The notes beneath the pieces are model-generated. The model had not been told where the DNA came from. It saw only the letters and a list, made by a program, of their open reading frames with translations, and did no database searches. This document shows positions 17,047 to 26,201 of a DNA stretch of 64,000 bases, piece by piece (the stretch's first letter is position 1; every line of letters starts with the position of its first letter). Origin of the DNA: Gammaproteobacteria bacterium (GTDB lineage: Bacteria > Pseudomonadota > Gammaproteobacteria > Arenicellales > Poriferihabitantaceae); the NCBI GenBank assembly GCA_022822625.1, contig JAJEAV010000026.1, forward strand, positions 31,448 through 95,447, read 5' to 3'. The translations under genes and the position numbers were made by a program.

Positions 17047-17667
17047 ATGACAGTGAATCAGCCATTGATTATCAGGTATCTGGGGTCTGTTGATTACCTG
17101 CAGGCCGAGCGTGCAATGAAGCGGTTTACCCAAAAGCGGACGATGGAAATTACGGATGAAGTGTGGCTGCTTCAACACAACCCGGTATATACCACAGGAG
17201 TCCGGGATGTCGCTGAACCAAGACGGGATGCGGAATCTATCCCGATCATGAAAACGGATCGTGGTGGAGAAATGACCTATCACGGTCCAGGACAGTTAAT
17301 AGCCTATTTTCTCCTGAACATCCGCAAGCGTCGTTTGGGGCCGAGATTGCTGGTAAATCAGCTGGAAGAACTGACGATTGATTTTCTTGCCAGTTATGGA
17401 GTTACCGCCAATCGTAGGGAAGGAGCGCCCGGAGTGTATGTTGACGGCAGGAAAATTGCCTCTCTGGGACTCCATACAACAGCAACCTACTGTTATCACG
17501 GAATCAGTATCAACATCACAATGGATTTACGACCCTTTGAATATATCGAGGTTTGCGGTATTCCAGGCCTTGAAATGACTCAGTTATCGAATCTTGTGGA
17601 TGGGGTCACTATTGAAGACGCTTCGAATAGGCTTGAGAAATATATCCTCAAGCAGTTTTCAGGATAA
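17047..17667 (+). CDS. lipB: lipoyl(octanoyl) transferase
   Basis: A 206-residue enzyme that moves octanoate from acyl carrier protein to the lipoyl domains of 2-oxoacid dehydrogenases and glycine cleavage H protein. The signature DRGGEMTYHGPGQL (71-84) is clear. The catalytic pair is K136 (GRKIASLG) and C170 (EVCGIPG), one position off from E. coli K135/C169. It follows ybeD by 8 bases, so the two are probably cotranscribed. lipA, the usual next gene, is not in the window. Confidence 0.96.
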   Translation: MTVNQPLIIRYLGSVDYLQAERAMKRFTQKRTMEITDEVWLLQHNPVYTTGVRDVAEPRRDAESIPIMKTDRGGEMTYHGPGQLIAYFLLNIRKRRLGPRLLVNQLEELTIDFLASYGVTANRREGAPGVYVDGRKIASLGLHTTATYCYHGISINITMDLRPFEYIEVCGIPGLEMTQLSNLVDGVTIEDASNRLEKYILKQFSG

Positions 17668-17672
17668 TCGGT

Positions 17673-18347
17673 TCATGTGAGTAAATTAGCCATTTCCCGT
17701 GCTTTTTCCAGCCGCTCGATATTCCCGACATCAACCCAGATTCCTTCATAGACTTCGCCAGAAACCCTGCCATCCTTGACTAGAGCACGAAGTACATCAC
17801 CCAGATCAACCGATGTGTATTTCGAATCCCTGAACAGCTTGGTTCGGTATATTCCAATCCCGGAAAATGTGAGGCCAACCTTTCGCCCGACACGAGGTGC
17901 CAGAACTCCATCGTGAAACAGAAAATCACCCTTTGAGCGATGAGTGGGATTGGGGACAAGAACCAGATGTGCGTCATAGCCATCACCCAGTTCCAGTGTT
18001 TGCGGGCGGCAGTTAGTAAACAGGTCTCCACTCATCACGAGTACGGTGTCGCTGGTGAATTTGTCGACACATTTTCGTATTCCTTCTGCCGTGCCTATAG
18101 GGCCTGATTCCTCAACGGATAAATCAATATCAAGTCCGTTATGACTGTTGTTTTTTACATATTCATCGATCTGTTCATGAAGATGCGAGATGTTTATCAC
18201 TACCTTTTCGAATCCCAGTTCGGTCAACATGGACAAGTGATAGTCAAGCATGCTGTGCCCACCAACTTTCAGCAAGGGTTTCGGGGTTTTTTCCGTCAAG
18301 GGAAGCATTCTCGTTCCTTGGCCCGCAGCAAGTATCATCGCATCCAT
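17673..18347 (-). CDS. murU: N-acetylmuramate alpha-1-phosphate uridylyltransferase
   Basis: A 224-residue nucleotidyltransferase. The N-terminal signature AGQGTRMLPLTEKTPKPLL is typical, followed by LVMSGDLFTN (metal-binding aspartate) and IWVDVGNIERLEKA at the end. MurU recycles peptidoglycan by making UDP-MurNAc from MurNAc 1-phosphate. The assignment over other sugar-phosphate nucleotidyltransferases rests on its short length and position next to lptD-surA, as in Pseudomonas. There the sugar kinase gene amgK lies between murU and lptD; here it is missing. The murU end lies 5 bases from the lipB end, facing it. Confidence 0.82.
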   Translation of the reverse strand: MDAMILAAGQGTRMLPLTEKTPKPLLKVGGHSMLDYHLSMLTELGFEKVVINISHLHEQIDEYVKNNSHNGLDIDLSVEESGPIGTAEGIRKCVDKFTSDTVLVMSGDLFTNCRPQTLELGDGYDAHLVLVPNPTHRSKGDFLFHDGVLAPRVGRKVGLTFSGIGIYRTKLFRDSKYTSVDLGDVLRALVKDGRVSGEVYEGIWVDVGNIERLEKAREMANLLT

Positions 18348-18560
18348 TGTGTTTCGTAAATTTCCGTAGATGTAGAATTGTCAAGGGATAGATTATATAT
18401 CGGTCAATGAAGGATAGAGAATTTTTAATCATGTTCCAGGTTTTTCACTCAATCCCGAATCGCATGCAGAAAAACCACTCTCGGCATATAGATTGCCTTC
18501 AACGTGCAACATATAATGCAAGCCAATGCAATATGGATTGTGCCGGCCGTCATCAGTTCA

Positions 18561-20900
18561 ATGAATTCAATATTTTTTCGTGGGATATTTATGGCGGCCA
18601 TATCATTGGCCTGTATTCCAGCATTGCCATCGGACTTGAACATAGCACTTCCAGATGGTAGCTCCCATGGGGGACCATGGTCCTGCGATTTGCAAACGGC
18701 GGGCTTTAGTCCAGCCGTTTTACAAGACCTTGAAAGAATTTCCTTTGCACGTCGTTCAGTCGATCAATTTCACGGAAATGGGTCGGTTTCCATTGAGGCT
18801 GACAACATTCGATCTGACGGCAAGGGTAACTGGTTGATGATTGGTAATGTACATGCCAGAAATGCACAAGATGGCGTCTTTGCTGACCGAGCCGAATTTA
18901 ATGAAGTCACACGCATTGCCCGGTTTTTTGGCAATGTACTGTTCTACACCAAGGATGGTCATCCCCTGTCTGCCGAAAACATGCAGATTGATATTGACAT
19001 GTTCAAGGGCGCAATGACGGATAATGCCCAGATTCACATTGTCGAGAAGACGCCATCAATCCCGAAGCAGGACCATTCAATTTCAGGATTCAGCAGTTCG
19101 TTGCTTTCCAGCAACCAGGATGATCAATCACGCCGGAGTCAATCGAACAGCAATTACCGGTTTTCGGCAAAGGCAGTCGCAGATACCATTGAAGTCAATG
19201 GCGAGAACCATCATGTCATCCATAATGCAACTATGACCACATGTCCTGGTGAGAATCCCGATGTGGAGTTCACGGCAAGTGAAGTAAGGCTTGATCATGA
19301 GCGCGGACAGGGCAGGGCAGAGAACCTGGTTGTCCGGTTCAGGAATGTGCCCATTTTCTTTTTCCCGAAAGTGTTCTTCCCGATAACCAACGAACGGATG
19401 ACCGGGTTTTTGTTTCCCCGAGCGGGGTACCAGGGACGATCCGGTCTTATTCTGTCTTTCCCGTATTATCTGAATCTACACCCTCAGTACGACATGACAG
19501 TCACACCGAGCGTCATCAGTAAACGTGGACTGCAAATACATGGCGAAACCCGTTATGTCACCAAAAATTCCAAAGGGGTTTTTCTGGGCGAGATCCTGCC
19601 TGATGATGATATTTACAAGGACGATCGTTATGCACTTTCATATCGTCACCAGCAATCGTATTCTGACAGCGTCAGGTTGGCAGTTGATTTGGAGAAGGTT
19701 TCCGATTCGGAATATCGATCCGATTTTGCTGACAATATTGATTCAAGGGCTTCGGTTTTTTTGAGGCAAAGAGTCAGCCTTGCTTTCAATAATCAATATA
19801 TACGGGTGAACACCAGAGCGATGCGGCATGAAGTTATCAGTAGTCATTTCCGGGAGAGTGCCCAGCCATATGACTTGCTTCCCGAATTCCGGCTACAGCT
19901 CCAAAACCAGGATATTTCGATTTTCGAGTTCGGTGCCAGGACAGAATTGACGCGCTATCGTCATGCAGTAAACTCAATCGATGGGTCCCGCTTCCGATTC
20001 ATTCCGCATTTATCTCTGCCGATCAGGAAGGTCTACGGATTCCTGGAGCCAAAATTCGCACTGCACTCGATACGTTACGAGTTAAGAGACACAAATAGGG
20101 ACAGGTATCGGGTCCATGAAAGCATCCCGGTCTGGAGTATCGACTCTGGGCTATATTTTGAAAGGAATATCACTCTTGGCGGGAAAGAGCATTTGCAAAC
20201 CCTTGAACCCCGATTGTTTTACCTGAATATTCCTGCAATAGACAAACAAGATGAGTTTCCGAAATTTGATAGTGGTATTGGCAATGGCAATACCTTCCAT
20301 CACTACTTCAGGGAAAACCGGTTTTTTGGAGGTGACAGGGTAGGGGATACTCGTCAAGTTACAGCGGGGTTGACGAGCCGTTTCATCGACCAGGGTTCTG
20401 GAAGTCAAACAGGGAAAATTAGTGTAGGACAGGTTTACTATTTCAAGGACCGTAAAATTGGCGAGAGTGCAAAGACGCCGACCGAGAAAAATGATTCTTC
20501 AGATTTGCTGTTAGAATTTGATGGTGCCCTGAATAAAAAATGGGGTATTAGTGGCTTTACTAGCTGGTCTGATAAACTGGGGAAATTCTCATATATTTCA
20601 TTACTGTCAAGATATGAGGTCAGTAACAGAACCAGTAGTGAAGCAGGTTATATTCGGGATTCAGATCAGAGAGAATATCTCAAGCTTGATCATAATTCGA
20701 AATTTTCCAGCAATTGGCTGTATCGAATCAGAACGCATTACTCGATTCCTGATGATCGACTTCAATTTGCGGAAATCAGCGGCACATACCTGAATTGCTG
20801 TTGGTCATTTGGGGTAAATTTTCAACGTTATCAAAACGACAGAAAAATGGATAATCGGGTTATGATTTCATTTGGCCTCAAAGGTCTCGGTGGAAATTAG
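18561..20900 (+). CDS. lptD: LPS-assembly outer-membrane protein
   Basis: A 779-residue protein that inserts lipopolysaccharide into the outer membrane with LptE. After a signal peptide (MNSIFFRGIFMAAISLACIP...), an LptA/OstA-like domain covers about residues 85-165 (SIEADNIRSDGKGNWLMIGN), followed by a large beta-barrel. Cysteines that could form the inter-domain disulfides of E. coli LptD are present: one early (WSCDLQ), one at TTCPGEN, and an adjacent pair near the end (LNCCW). The ATG at 18561 is preferred to one at 18504 because TATAAT at 18512-18517 is a likely -10. surA follows by 33 bases. Confidence 0.93.
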   Translation: MNSIFFRGIFMAAISLACIPALPSDLNIALPDGSSHGGPWSCDLQTAGFSPAVLQDLERISFARRSVDQFHGNGSVSIEADNIRSDGKGNWLMIGNVHARNAQDGVFADRAEFNEVTRIARFFGNVLFYTKDGHPLSAENMQIDIDMFKGAMTDNAQIHIVEKTPSIPKQDHSISGFSSSLLSSNQDDQSRRSQSNSNYRFSAKAVADTIEVNGENHHVIHNATMTTCPGENPDVEFTASEVRLDHERGQGRAENLVVRFRNVPIFFFPKVFFPITNERMTGFLFPRAGYQGRSGLILSFPYYLNLHPQYDMTVTPSVISKRGLQIHGETRYVTKNSKGVFLGEILPDDDIYKDDRYALSYRHQQSYSDSVRLAVDLEKVSDSEYRSDFADNIDSRASVFLRQRVSLAFNNQYIRVNTRAMRHEVISSHFRESAQPYDLLPEFRLQLQNQDISIFEFGARTELTRYRHAVNSIDGSRFRFIPHLSLPIRKVYGFLEPKFALHSIRYELRDTNRDRYRVHESIPVWSIDSGLYFERNITLGGKEHLQTLEPRLFYLNIPAIDKQDEFPKFDSGIGNGNTFHHYFRENRFFGGDRVGDTRQVTAGLTSRFIDQGSGSQTGKISVGQVYYFKDRKIGESAKTPTEKNDSSDLLLEFDGALNKKWGISGFTSWSDKLGKFSYISLLSRYEVSNRTSSEAGYIRDSDQREYLKLDHNSKFSSNWLYRIRTHYSIPDDRLQFAEISGTYLNCCWSFGVNFQRYQNDRKMDNRVMISFGLKGLGGN

Positions 20901-20933
20901 GGTGGAAACCAAAAAAACGGAATATACGGTCAT

Positions 20934-22211
20934 ATGCGAAAACTAGTTGTCTGCATAATCTGTATTCTCAGCAGTTGCTGGATTACGGTTACTGCATTGA
21001 GTTCCAGTCTGGACAGAGTGATTGCCATCGTCAATGACGACGCAATTACGTTCTCGGATTATGTATCCTATTTCAATCTTAAACAGCTTGAAACTGGCGA
21101 GACAGTCATTTCAGGAGGACAACTTCCCATGATTGACGAGAACCAACTCGAATCACTCGTTGATCAAAAGCTTCAGATTCAGGAGGCTTTGCGAAGGGGA
21201 CTTAGCGTGTCTGAAAGCGAGTTGGAAATTGCGATAGGAAACATAAGTCGACAAAACGAGGTTACTGAGGAGCAGTTGCTGAAAAGATTGACCGAGAACA
21301 ACATAACGGAAGCAGAATTCAGGCGATCAATGAGCGAGCAAATTCTTATCCAGAAGGTTGTAAACGGTCAGGTTGCCCGATTCGTTCGGGTTAATGACCA
21401 GGAAATAGATCAGCTTGTAAAATCCTACCCTGACTTATTTGAAGTGAATGCGTCCTATGAATTATCCCACTTGCGGATTGCCATTGGGGATTTGGATGCC
21501 GAGCAGACCAGTGTCCGGCGAGAATACCTTGATTTGGTCAGGGACAGGATATTGGCGGGACAGAAACTGGAGGATGCAATGTCTACGCTGAACCTTGATG
21601 ATCTGGACTTTGATTATCTGGGGTGGAGGAACCAGTCCCTGATTCCGGATCAGATTGTTGCTGAAATAGTAAGGGCTGGGGCTGAACCCGTCACCAGTGT
21701 TATGGAGATATCGAATACCCTGCATTTGTTCCTGATTCACGCAAGAAGGGGCCATGAAATAGTCGTGACCCAAAAGCAAATACGGCAGATTCTGATTGAT
21801 CCGAATCGAAAGTCCATCACCAAAGCCGAGGCACTGGAGCTTGCCCGGGAAATTCGTTCAAAAATTCAGTCCGGAGAAGATTTTGCTGGCCTCGCACGGA
21901 AGTTTTCGGATGACCTTAATTCTTCAGCCAATGGAGGGGATGTAGGCTGGGTAAATCCAGACGACTTGGGATCTGAGCTTGCACAGGTTGTATCAAACCT
22001 GGGGGTTAATGAACTGAGTGAGCCGGTTTCTACCTTATTTGGGTATTTTCTGGTGGAAGTACTGGAAACAAGGGATCAGAATATACTTCAAGATGTCATT
22101 CGATCTCGGGCACGTGATATGATATTCGAGAGGAAAGTCAATTCACGGTTTAATTCGTGGATATCCAGAATCAGGGGTGAATCCTATATTGAGTTTGTAG
22201 GGGTGAACTGA
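20934..22211 (+). CDS. surA: periplasmic chaperone / peptidyl-prolyl isomerase SurA
   Basis: A 425-residue protein with a signal peptide (MRKLVVCIICILSSCWITVTA). An N-terminal chaperone domain follows (about 25-165, DRVIAIVNDDAITFSDYV), then two parvulin domains. The first (about 170-275) looks degenerate; the second (about 280-378, with KFSDDLNSSANGGDVGWVNP) looks active. SurA escorts outer-membrane proteins, including LptD encoded just upstream, to the Bam complex. Its stop overlaps the ubiK start. Confidence 0.94.
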   Translation: MRKLVVCIICILSSCWITVTALSSSLDRVIAIVNDDAITFSDYVSYFNLKQLETGETVISGGQLPMIDENQLESLVDQKLQIQEALRRGLSVSESELEIAIGNISRQNEVTEEQLLKRLTENNITEAEFRRSMSEQILIQKVVNGQVARFVRVNDQEIDQLVKSYPDLFEVNASYELSHLRIAIGDLDAEQTSVRREYLDLVRDRILAGQKLEDAMSTLNLDDLDFDYLGWRNQSLIPDQIVAEIVRAGAEPVTSVMEISNTLHLFLIHARRGHEIVVTQKQIRQILIDPNRKSITKAEALELAREIRSKIQSGEDFAGLARKFSDDLNSSANGGDVGWVNPDDLGSELAQVVSNLGVNELSEPVSTLFGYFLVEVLETRDQNILQDVIRSRARDMIFERKVNSRFNSWISRIRGESYIEFVGVN

Positions 22212-22492
22212 TGTCTATTCAGGATAGAATTTCCAGAATAGCACGTGGCATTGAAGAATCTCTGCCGACAGGACTGGCAAAAGATTTCAAGTCAAATATT
22301 GAGGCAGTAGTTCGCAGTAATCTGGAGGGGCTGGATTTGGTCACGGTAGAGCAGCTTACGGTACAAAAACGAATCCTGGAACGTGCAGTCAAACGAATTG
22401 ATGAGCTCGAGGGGCGAATTGCAGAGCTGGAATCTGGGGTTTGCTCAAATGATTCCATGAGTGGATCGAACAAGTCATCCGGAGCGAGTTGA
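22211..22492 (+). CDS. ubiK: ubiquinone biosynthesis accessory factor UbiK (YqiC/BMFP)
   Basis: A 93-residue protein of the YqiC family. The N-terminal half is an amphipathic region (SIQDRISRIARGIEESLP) and the second half a coiled coil (about 48-78, LTVQKRILERAVKRIDELEGRIAEL). UbiK supports aerobic ubiquinone synthesis with UbiJ. The C-terminus is serine-rich. It overlaps surA by one base (TGATG), implying translation coupled to envelope genes, an unusual neighbourhood for this gene. Confidence 0.83.
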   Translation: MSIQDRISRIARGIEESLPTGLAKDFKSNIEAVVRSNLEGLDLVTVEQLTVQKRILERAVKRIDELEGRIAELESGVCSNDSMSGSNKSSGAS

Positions 22493-22514
22493 ATTTCGAT
22501 CAAATGTTACTATC

Positions 22515-22976
22515 TCAATAGATGCCGGCTTCGAGCCCGGCCGACATGATGGTCCCAAGTTCAGTACATTGGCTAACAAACTCATCACGAAAATCCCCCT
22601 TAAGTACAAGAGGGGGTTGAATAAGCTTCCATTTGAGTCCCGACAAGATTCGTTCAACACTGGTTTTTGCACCTTGACCGTCCAGTCCTCCCTTTATATA
22701 GAGAGCAACCGGCTTACTTTCGGTTTCAGTGAGACATGGATAATAGATTCTTTCAAGAAAATCCTTGATTGCTCCGCTCATGTATCCAAAATTCTCGGTA
22801 GTTCCGATAATCACACCATCACACCATAGAACATCGTGATGATCTGCATGCCATGGTTCCCTGCATCGGGTTTCGATATTTTCAAGACTTTCGTGCTGAC
22901 AACCTTCGTGGACCGCCTGTTGCAGGCGGCGCGTATTCGGGGAAGGGCAGTTTGCAACAATCAGTACCTTGGGCAT
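22515..22976 (-). CDS. flavodoxin-like / NADPH-dependent FMN reductase family protein
   Basis: A 153-residue protein with a flavodoxin-type fold: LIVANCPSPNTRRL as the phosphate-binding loop after the first strand, VIIGTTENFGYMSGAIKDFLER in the middle, and VALYIKGGLDG. It probably binds FMN and reduces a quinone or other small electron acceptor, but the substrate cannot be read. It faces ubiK with 22 bases between stops and has no operon partner. Confidence 0.72.
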   Translation of the reverse strand: MPKVLIVANCPSPNTRRLQQAVHEGCQHESLENIETRCREPWHADHHDVLWCDGVIIGTTENFGYMSGAIKDFLERIYYPCLTETESKPVALYIKGGLDGQGAKTSVERILSGLKWKLIQPPLVLKGDFRDEFVSQCTELGTIMSAGLEAGIY

Positions 22977-23279
22977 GACAGATTTTGACAGGTAGGGAAA
23001 AGGCCAGCAGGACCGTGAACGATATCAGGCGGATAAGTTTTATTGCTCAATGAATCACCGGCATCGCCAGTAAACAGATGGTCAGCATGGTAATTTACCA
23101 TGACTTCAGGTCAGTAATCCGACAGAATCAGGAAAACCGAGACAATCTTATCGATACATTTTCTTTTTAATAGTAAAAAATTAACAATAAGATAAAACAT
23201 ATTTTTAATAAAGTATATTATATATAAATTAATATTTATAAAGGGCGTTGATCCGGTTCCTTGATGTTGATTGACACGG
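22977..23279. other. AT-rich intergenic region
   Basis: The second half (about 23150-23245) is almost pure A and T, in contrast to the neighbouring genes. No gene, tRNA or clear promoter is seen. It may hold the divergent promoters of the flavodoxin-like gene and the cation efflux gene. Confidence 0.5.
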
Positions 23280-24284
23280 ATGCAAACTATCGGACAACTT
23301 GTTTTACGTAATAAAGGATTATTCTTTCCCGACTCCATTCAATTGAAACCAAAGACAGGCAGAATATGGGTGGTATTGGCCGCTATTATTGCCAATGCCC
23401 TGATTGCTGTAACGAAGGCGGTCGCCTCGGCAGTAACTGGCAGTGCTGCCATGCTCAGCGAGGCCGTACACTCCATTGTTGACACCAGCAATCAGATTTT
23501 GGTGCTCTGGGGTCTCAAGCGGTCTTCGCGTCCAGCTGATGACAAGCACCCGTTTGGGTATGGCATGGAGCTGTATTTCTGGACCTTTGTAGTGGCAATT
23601 TTGATATTTGCGATTGGCGCAGGTGTTTCATTGTATGCGGGAATCAGTAAGATCAGGGATCCGCATGAGCTTTCCGACTTGCATATTAACTACTTTGTGT
23701 TGGGTTTTGCGCTGATTTTCGAGGCGAGTGCCTGGACTGTGGCTTTCCGGGAGTTTCGAAAAAAAAAGGGGAACATGGGCTATTTCAAGGCTTTCAAGTC
23801 AAGCAAGGACCCAGCGGTATTCACTGTCCTGTTTGAAGACAGCGCGGCGATTCTGGGGCTTGCTGCGGCGTTTATTGGGCTGTTGCTCACTCAATTGACC
23901 GGAAACCCCATTTATGATGCCGCTGCATCAATTGCAATCGCAATAATCCTAGGTTGTGCCGCTGCATTGCTTGCATTTGAAACAAAGGGGTTGCTGATCG
24001 GAGAATCTGCGAGTTCCGAAGTCATCGCTGGCATACGAAAGCTGGTACTCAGAGAATCCAACATTCTCACAATCAATGAAATCTTGACCATGCATCTAGG
24101 GCCGGAAGATATTCTTCTCAACATCAGCATTGACTTTCATGACACGATCAGTGCAGGCGCTGTAGAGAGAACCATATCGAGACTGGAGAACCAGATAAAG
24201 GAAGAGTATCCCGAAGTTGCCAGGATTTTCATCGAGGCCCAGAACTGGCGAGCGCACGAAGAGAGTGCAAACGGCATAGAATGA
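23280..24284 (+). CDS. cation diffusion facilitator family transporter
   Basis: A 334-residue inner-membrane protein that would export a divalent metal such as zinc in exchange for protons. About six membrane helices are visible. The first metal site is marked by LSEAVHSIVDTSNQ (H and D four apart) and the second by LFEDSAAILG. The segment DDKHPFGYGMELYFW and the EDSAA form place it near the ZnT9-like branch rather than FieF. A cytoplasmic C-terminal domain follows from about residue 225. An in-frame TTG at 23271 could add three residues; neither start has a good ribosome-binding site. Confidence 0.85.
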   Translation: MQTIGQLVLRNKGLFFPDSIQLKPKTGRIWVVLAAIIANALIAVTKAVASAVTGSAAMLSEAVHSIVDTSNQILVLWGLKRSSRPADDKHPFGYGMELYFWTFVVAILIFAIGAGVSLYAGISKIRDPHELSDLHINYFVLGFALIFEASAWTVAFREFRKKKGNMGYFKAFKSSKDPAVFTVLFEDSAAILGLAAAFIGLLLTQLTGNPIYDAAASIAIAIILGCAAALLAFETKGLLIGESASSEVIAGIRKLVLRESNILTINEILTMHLGPEDILLNISIDFHDTISAGAVERTISRLENQIKEEYPEVARIFIEAQNWRAHEESANGIE

Positions 24285-24304
24285 CCGGCAAGCCTGCATC
24301 AGCC

Positions 24305-24338
24305 ATTACTTCGCATAATGTATATTATGTAAAGTAAT
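24305..24338. repeat. long AT-rich inverted repeat after the CDF gene
   Basis: ATTACTT-cg-CATAAT-gtat-ATTATG-ta-AAGTAAT reads as a near-perfect palindrome: 7 plus 6 paired bases per arm, a two-base mismatch (CG against TA) and a four-base loop. It starts 21 bases after the transporter stop. There is no T-run, so it is not a classic terminator; it could be a processing site or a dimeric-regulator operator for the phaE-phaC genes. Confidence 0.6.
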
Positions 24339-24607
24339 AAAATCATGTGGCCATGCTACGGTCTTTTTGATCAGGCATGGTCTGACGGCTACTCCTGTTC
24401 TCTCCCGTTTCTTGCGCTTGGAGAACGTATTTTGCGGTGCATTCCATGACAGGGTGATATGACTTTTGTCATGTAAAGGGTCCTTCAATAACTTCAGGTT
24501 GACAGAGAGATAGTGAAATACAAATTTAATCTGCCACAATCTGATTCGTGAATATAATGAAAATTCTGGCATCAAGTCTCTAGCACTGCTTCGCATTGTT
24601 CAGTCCA
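24339..24607. other. intergenic region upstream of phaE-like gene
   Basis: About 270 bases without a gene I can support. Minus-strand open frames here lack a ribosome-binding site and any recognisable motif. It should contain the promoter of the class III PHA synthase genes, but none stands out. Confidence 0.4.
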
Positions 24608-25108
24608 ATGAATTCATCTCATACCGATCCGCTGAATAAGTATCTGTATTCCAGTGCTTTTTATATTCAATCTGCGAATTGTTATCGCCTCATATTGGAG
24701 TGGATTGCCAGTGCAGACCCAGAGCAGCGAGATGCCCTTCTTGGTATGATTCAACATTCATGGCTTCAGACAACCATAAATGCCTACTCTTCTACCCTGT
24801 CACGGATGGGCTTGACCAATACCACTACAATGCAGGGCAACGATTTGATTAATTTGGTCAGATTGACACAGATACTGAACCGTATCGCACCACAAATCAT
24901 TGATGAAGTCGTTGATCGAGTATCCAAACACGTTGATGATACTTTGATGTTCCAGGACTTTTTTGATATCTGGATCAAGACCTGCATCAAGGCTCATGTC
25001 GAGCTGATCAATTCCGAGGAATTTGTTGACTGTATTTCAGACCTCATCAATCTATCAATAAAGACATCCGTCGAAACTATGAAGGTCGCGGAATCCAAGA
25101 ATGGATGA
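24608..25108 (+). CDS. phaE: short PhaE-like subunit of class III PHA synthase
   Basis: A 166-residue, mostly helical protein that overlaps the class III phaC start by 8 bases, the position of phaE in Allochromatium-type operons. Known PhaE proteins are about 350 residues, so this is roughly half length. The identification rests mainly on context and general character (helical, no signal peptide, FQDFFDIWIKTCIKAHVELINS region); the family similarity is weak to my eye. It could be an unrelated partner or phasin. The ATG at 24608 has no clear ribosome-binding site; a TTG at 24596 is an alternative. Confidence 0.5.
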   Translation: MNSSHTDPLNKYLYSSAFYIQSANCYRLILEWIASADPEQRDALLGMIQHSWLQTTINAYSSTLSRMGLTNTTTMQGNDLINLVRLTQILNRIAPQIIDEVVDRVSKHVDDTLMFQDFFDIWIKTCIKAHVELINSEEFVDCISDLINLSIKTSVETMKVAESKNG

Positions 25109-26159
25109 AGATGCTGACAAGTCAAATATCGAAGCAGAAATCGATGCTTTCAGGGAAAAGTACAAACTGCTTGTCGAAAATTTTCAGAACCTGAAAACCG
25201 GCCAGGGCTGGCATACCCCCAATAATGTCTCTTTTGCCCATGAAGGTATGCTGGTTCGTGAATTTCATGGTCCGTCCGGCAATCGACCTAATCCAGTCCT
25301 GATTGTATATTCCCACGTTAATCTACCTTATATAACTGATTTGACCTCACAACATTCTCTTGTTTGCCGATTAATCGAATCTGGGCACAAGGTCTTTTTG
25401 ATCGAATGGAGTGAGGTGAATAGCGAGGCGAGAACCCGAGATTTATCTGTCTATCTCCATGATTACCTGGATAAGTCGATTGACTTCATTCTTGGAAAAT
25501 ATGGGGTAGAGAAACTGGACCTGATTGGAATTTGCCAGGGCGGTACTTTTTGCTTGTGTTATGCAAGTATTCACCCTGAAAAAATACGCAGTCTGGTGAC
25601 TATGGTCACACCGGTCGATTTCCAGGCTGGCGAGAGCATAATCTGGAAATGGGCAAGAAAGATTGATTTCCCGCAACTGGAAAAAATACCGGTAAACATA
25701 CCGGGTAGCATGATCACCCTATTTTTTCAATCGCTCCGTCCTTTTGATGAGGTGATGAGAAGTATTCAGGTCATTCAGAATCCCGAATCACTGAAAAACC
25801 TGAACTTGACTGCATTGATTGATCAGTGGGTCTTTGAGTGTCCAGACCAGCCGGGCATGGCGTTTGCCCAGTTCATGCACCAGTTCTATCAGAAAAACAA
25901 GCTGGTTCGCGGTGAGTTCAAGATTGGCGAGCATCTCATTAATCTGGGCAATATTGATTGTCCGGTATTGAATCTATACGCAACATCCGATCATTTGGTA
26001 CCTCCGGAATCCGCCAGTGTGTTGAAGAGGTACATTCACCGGAAAAGATATAGTGAAATGACATACGATGGAGGCCATATCGGACTAATGGTTGGTACCA
26101 AAGCTCACCAGACCATACTTCCCCAAATGGCAGAATGGCTGGTGAATGCCCATAAGTAA
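25101..26159 (+). CDS. phaC: class III polyhydroxyalkanoate synthase, catalytic subunit
   Basis: A 352-residue alpha/beta-hydrolase-fold polymerase that joins 3-hydroxyacyl-CoA units into polyester granules. The catalytic triad is C145 in the GICQGG box, D297 (ATSDHLVPP) and H326 (DGGHIGLM), a nearly constant offset from C149, D302 and H331 of Allochromatium PhaC. Class III enzymes are this short and need PhaE. It starts inside the end of the upstream small gene, and its end faces the phaC-phaB pair of a class I system. Confidence 0.9.
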   Translation: MDEDADKSNIEAEIDAFREKYKLLVENFQNLKTGQGWHTPNNVSFAHEGMLVREFHGPSGNRPNPVLIVYSHVNLPYITDLTSQHSLVCRLIESGHKVFLIEWSEVNSEARTRDLSVYLHDYLDKSIDFILGKYGVEKLDLIGICQGGTFCLCYASIHPEKIRSLVTMVTPVDFQAGESIIWKWARKIDFPQLEKIPVNIPGSMITLFFQSLRPFDEVMRSIQVIQNPESLKNLNLTALIDQWVFECPDQPGMAFAQFMHQFYQKNKLVRGEFKIGEHLINLGNIDCPVLNLYATSDHLVPPESASVLKRYIHRKRYSEMTYDGGHIGLMVGTKAHQTILPQMAEWLVNAHK

Positions 26160-26201
26160 TGAGCAGTACCTACTTCTACCATGACCGCCCTACCCCCTTG
26201 A

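Noticed and set aside
24306..24596. 96-residue minus-strand open frame upstream of phaE
   Set aside because: Ends within the AT-rich palindrome, lacks a ribosome-binding site and looks like noncoding sequence.
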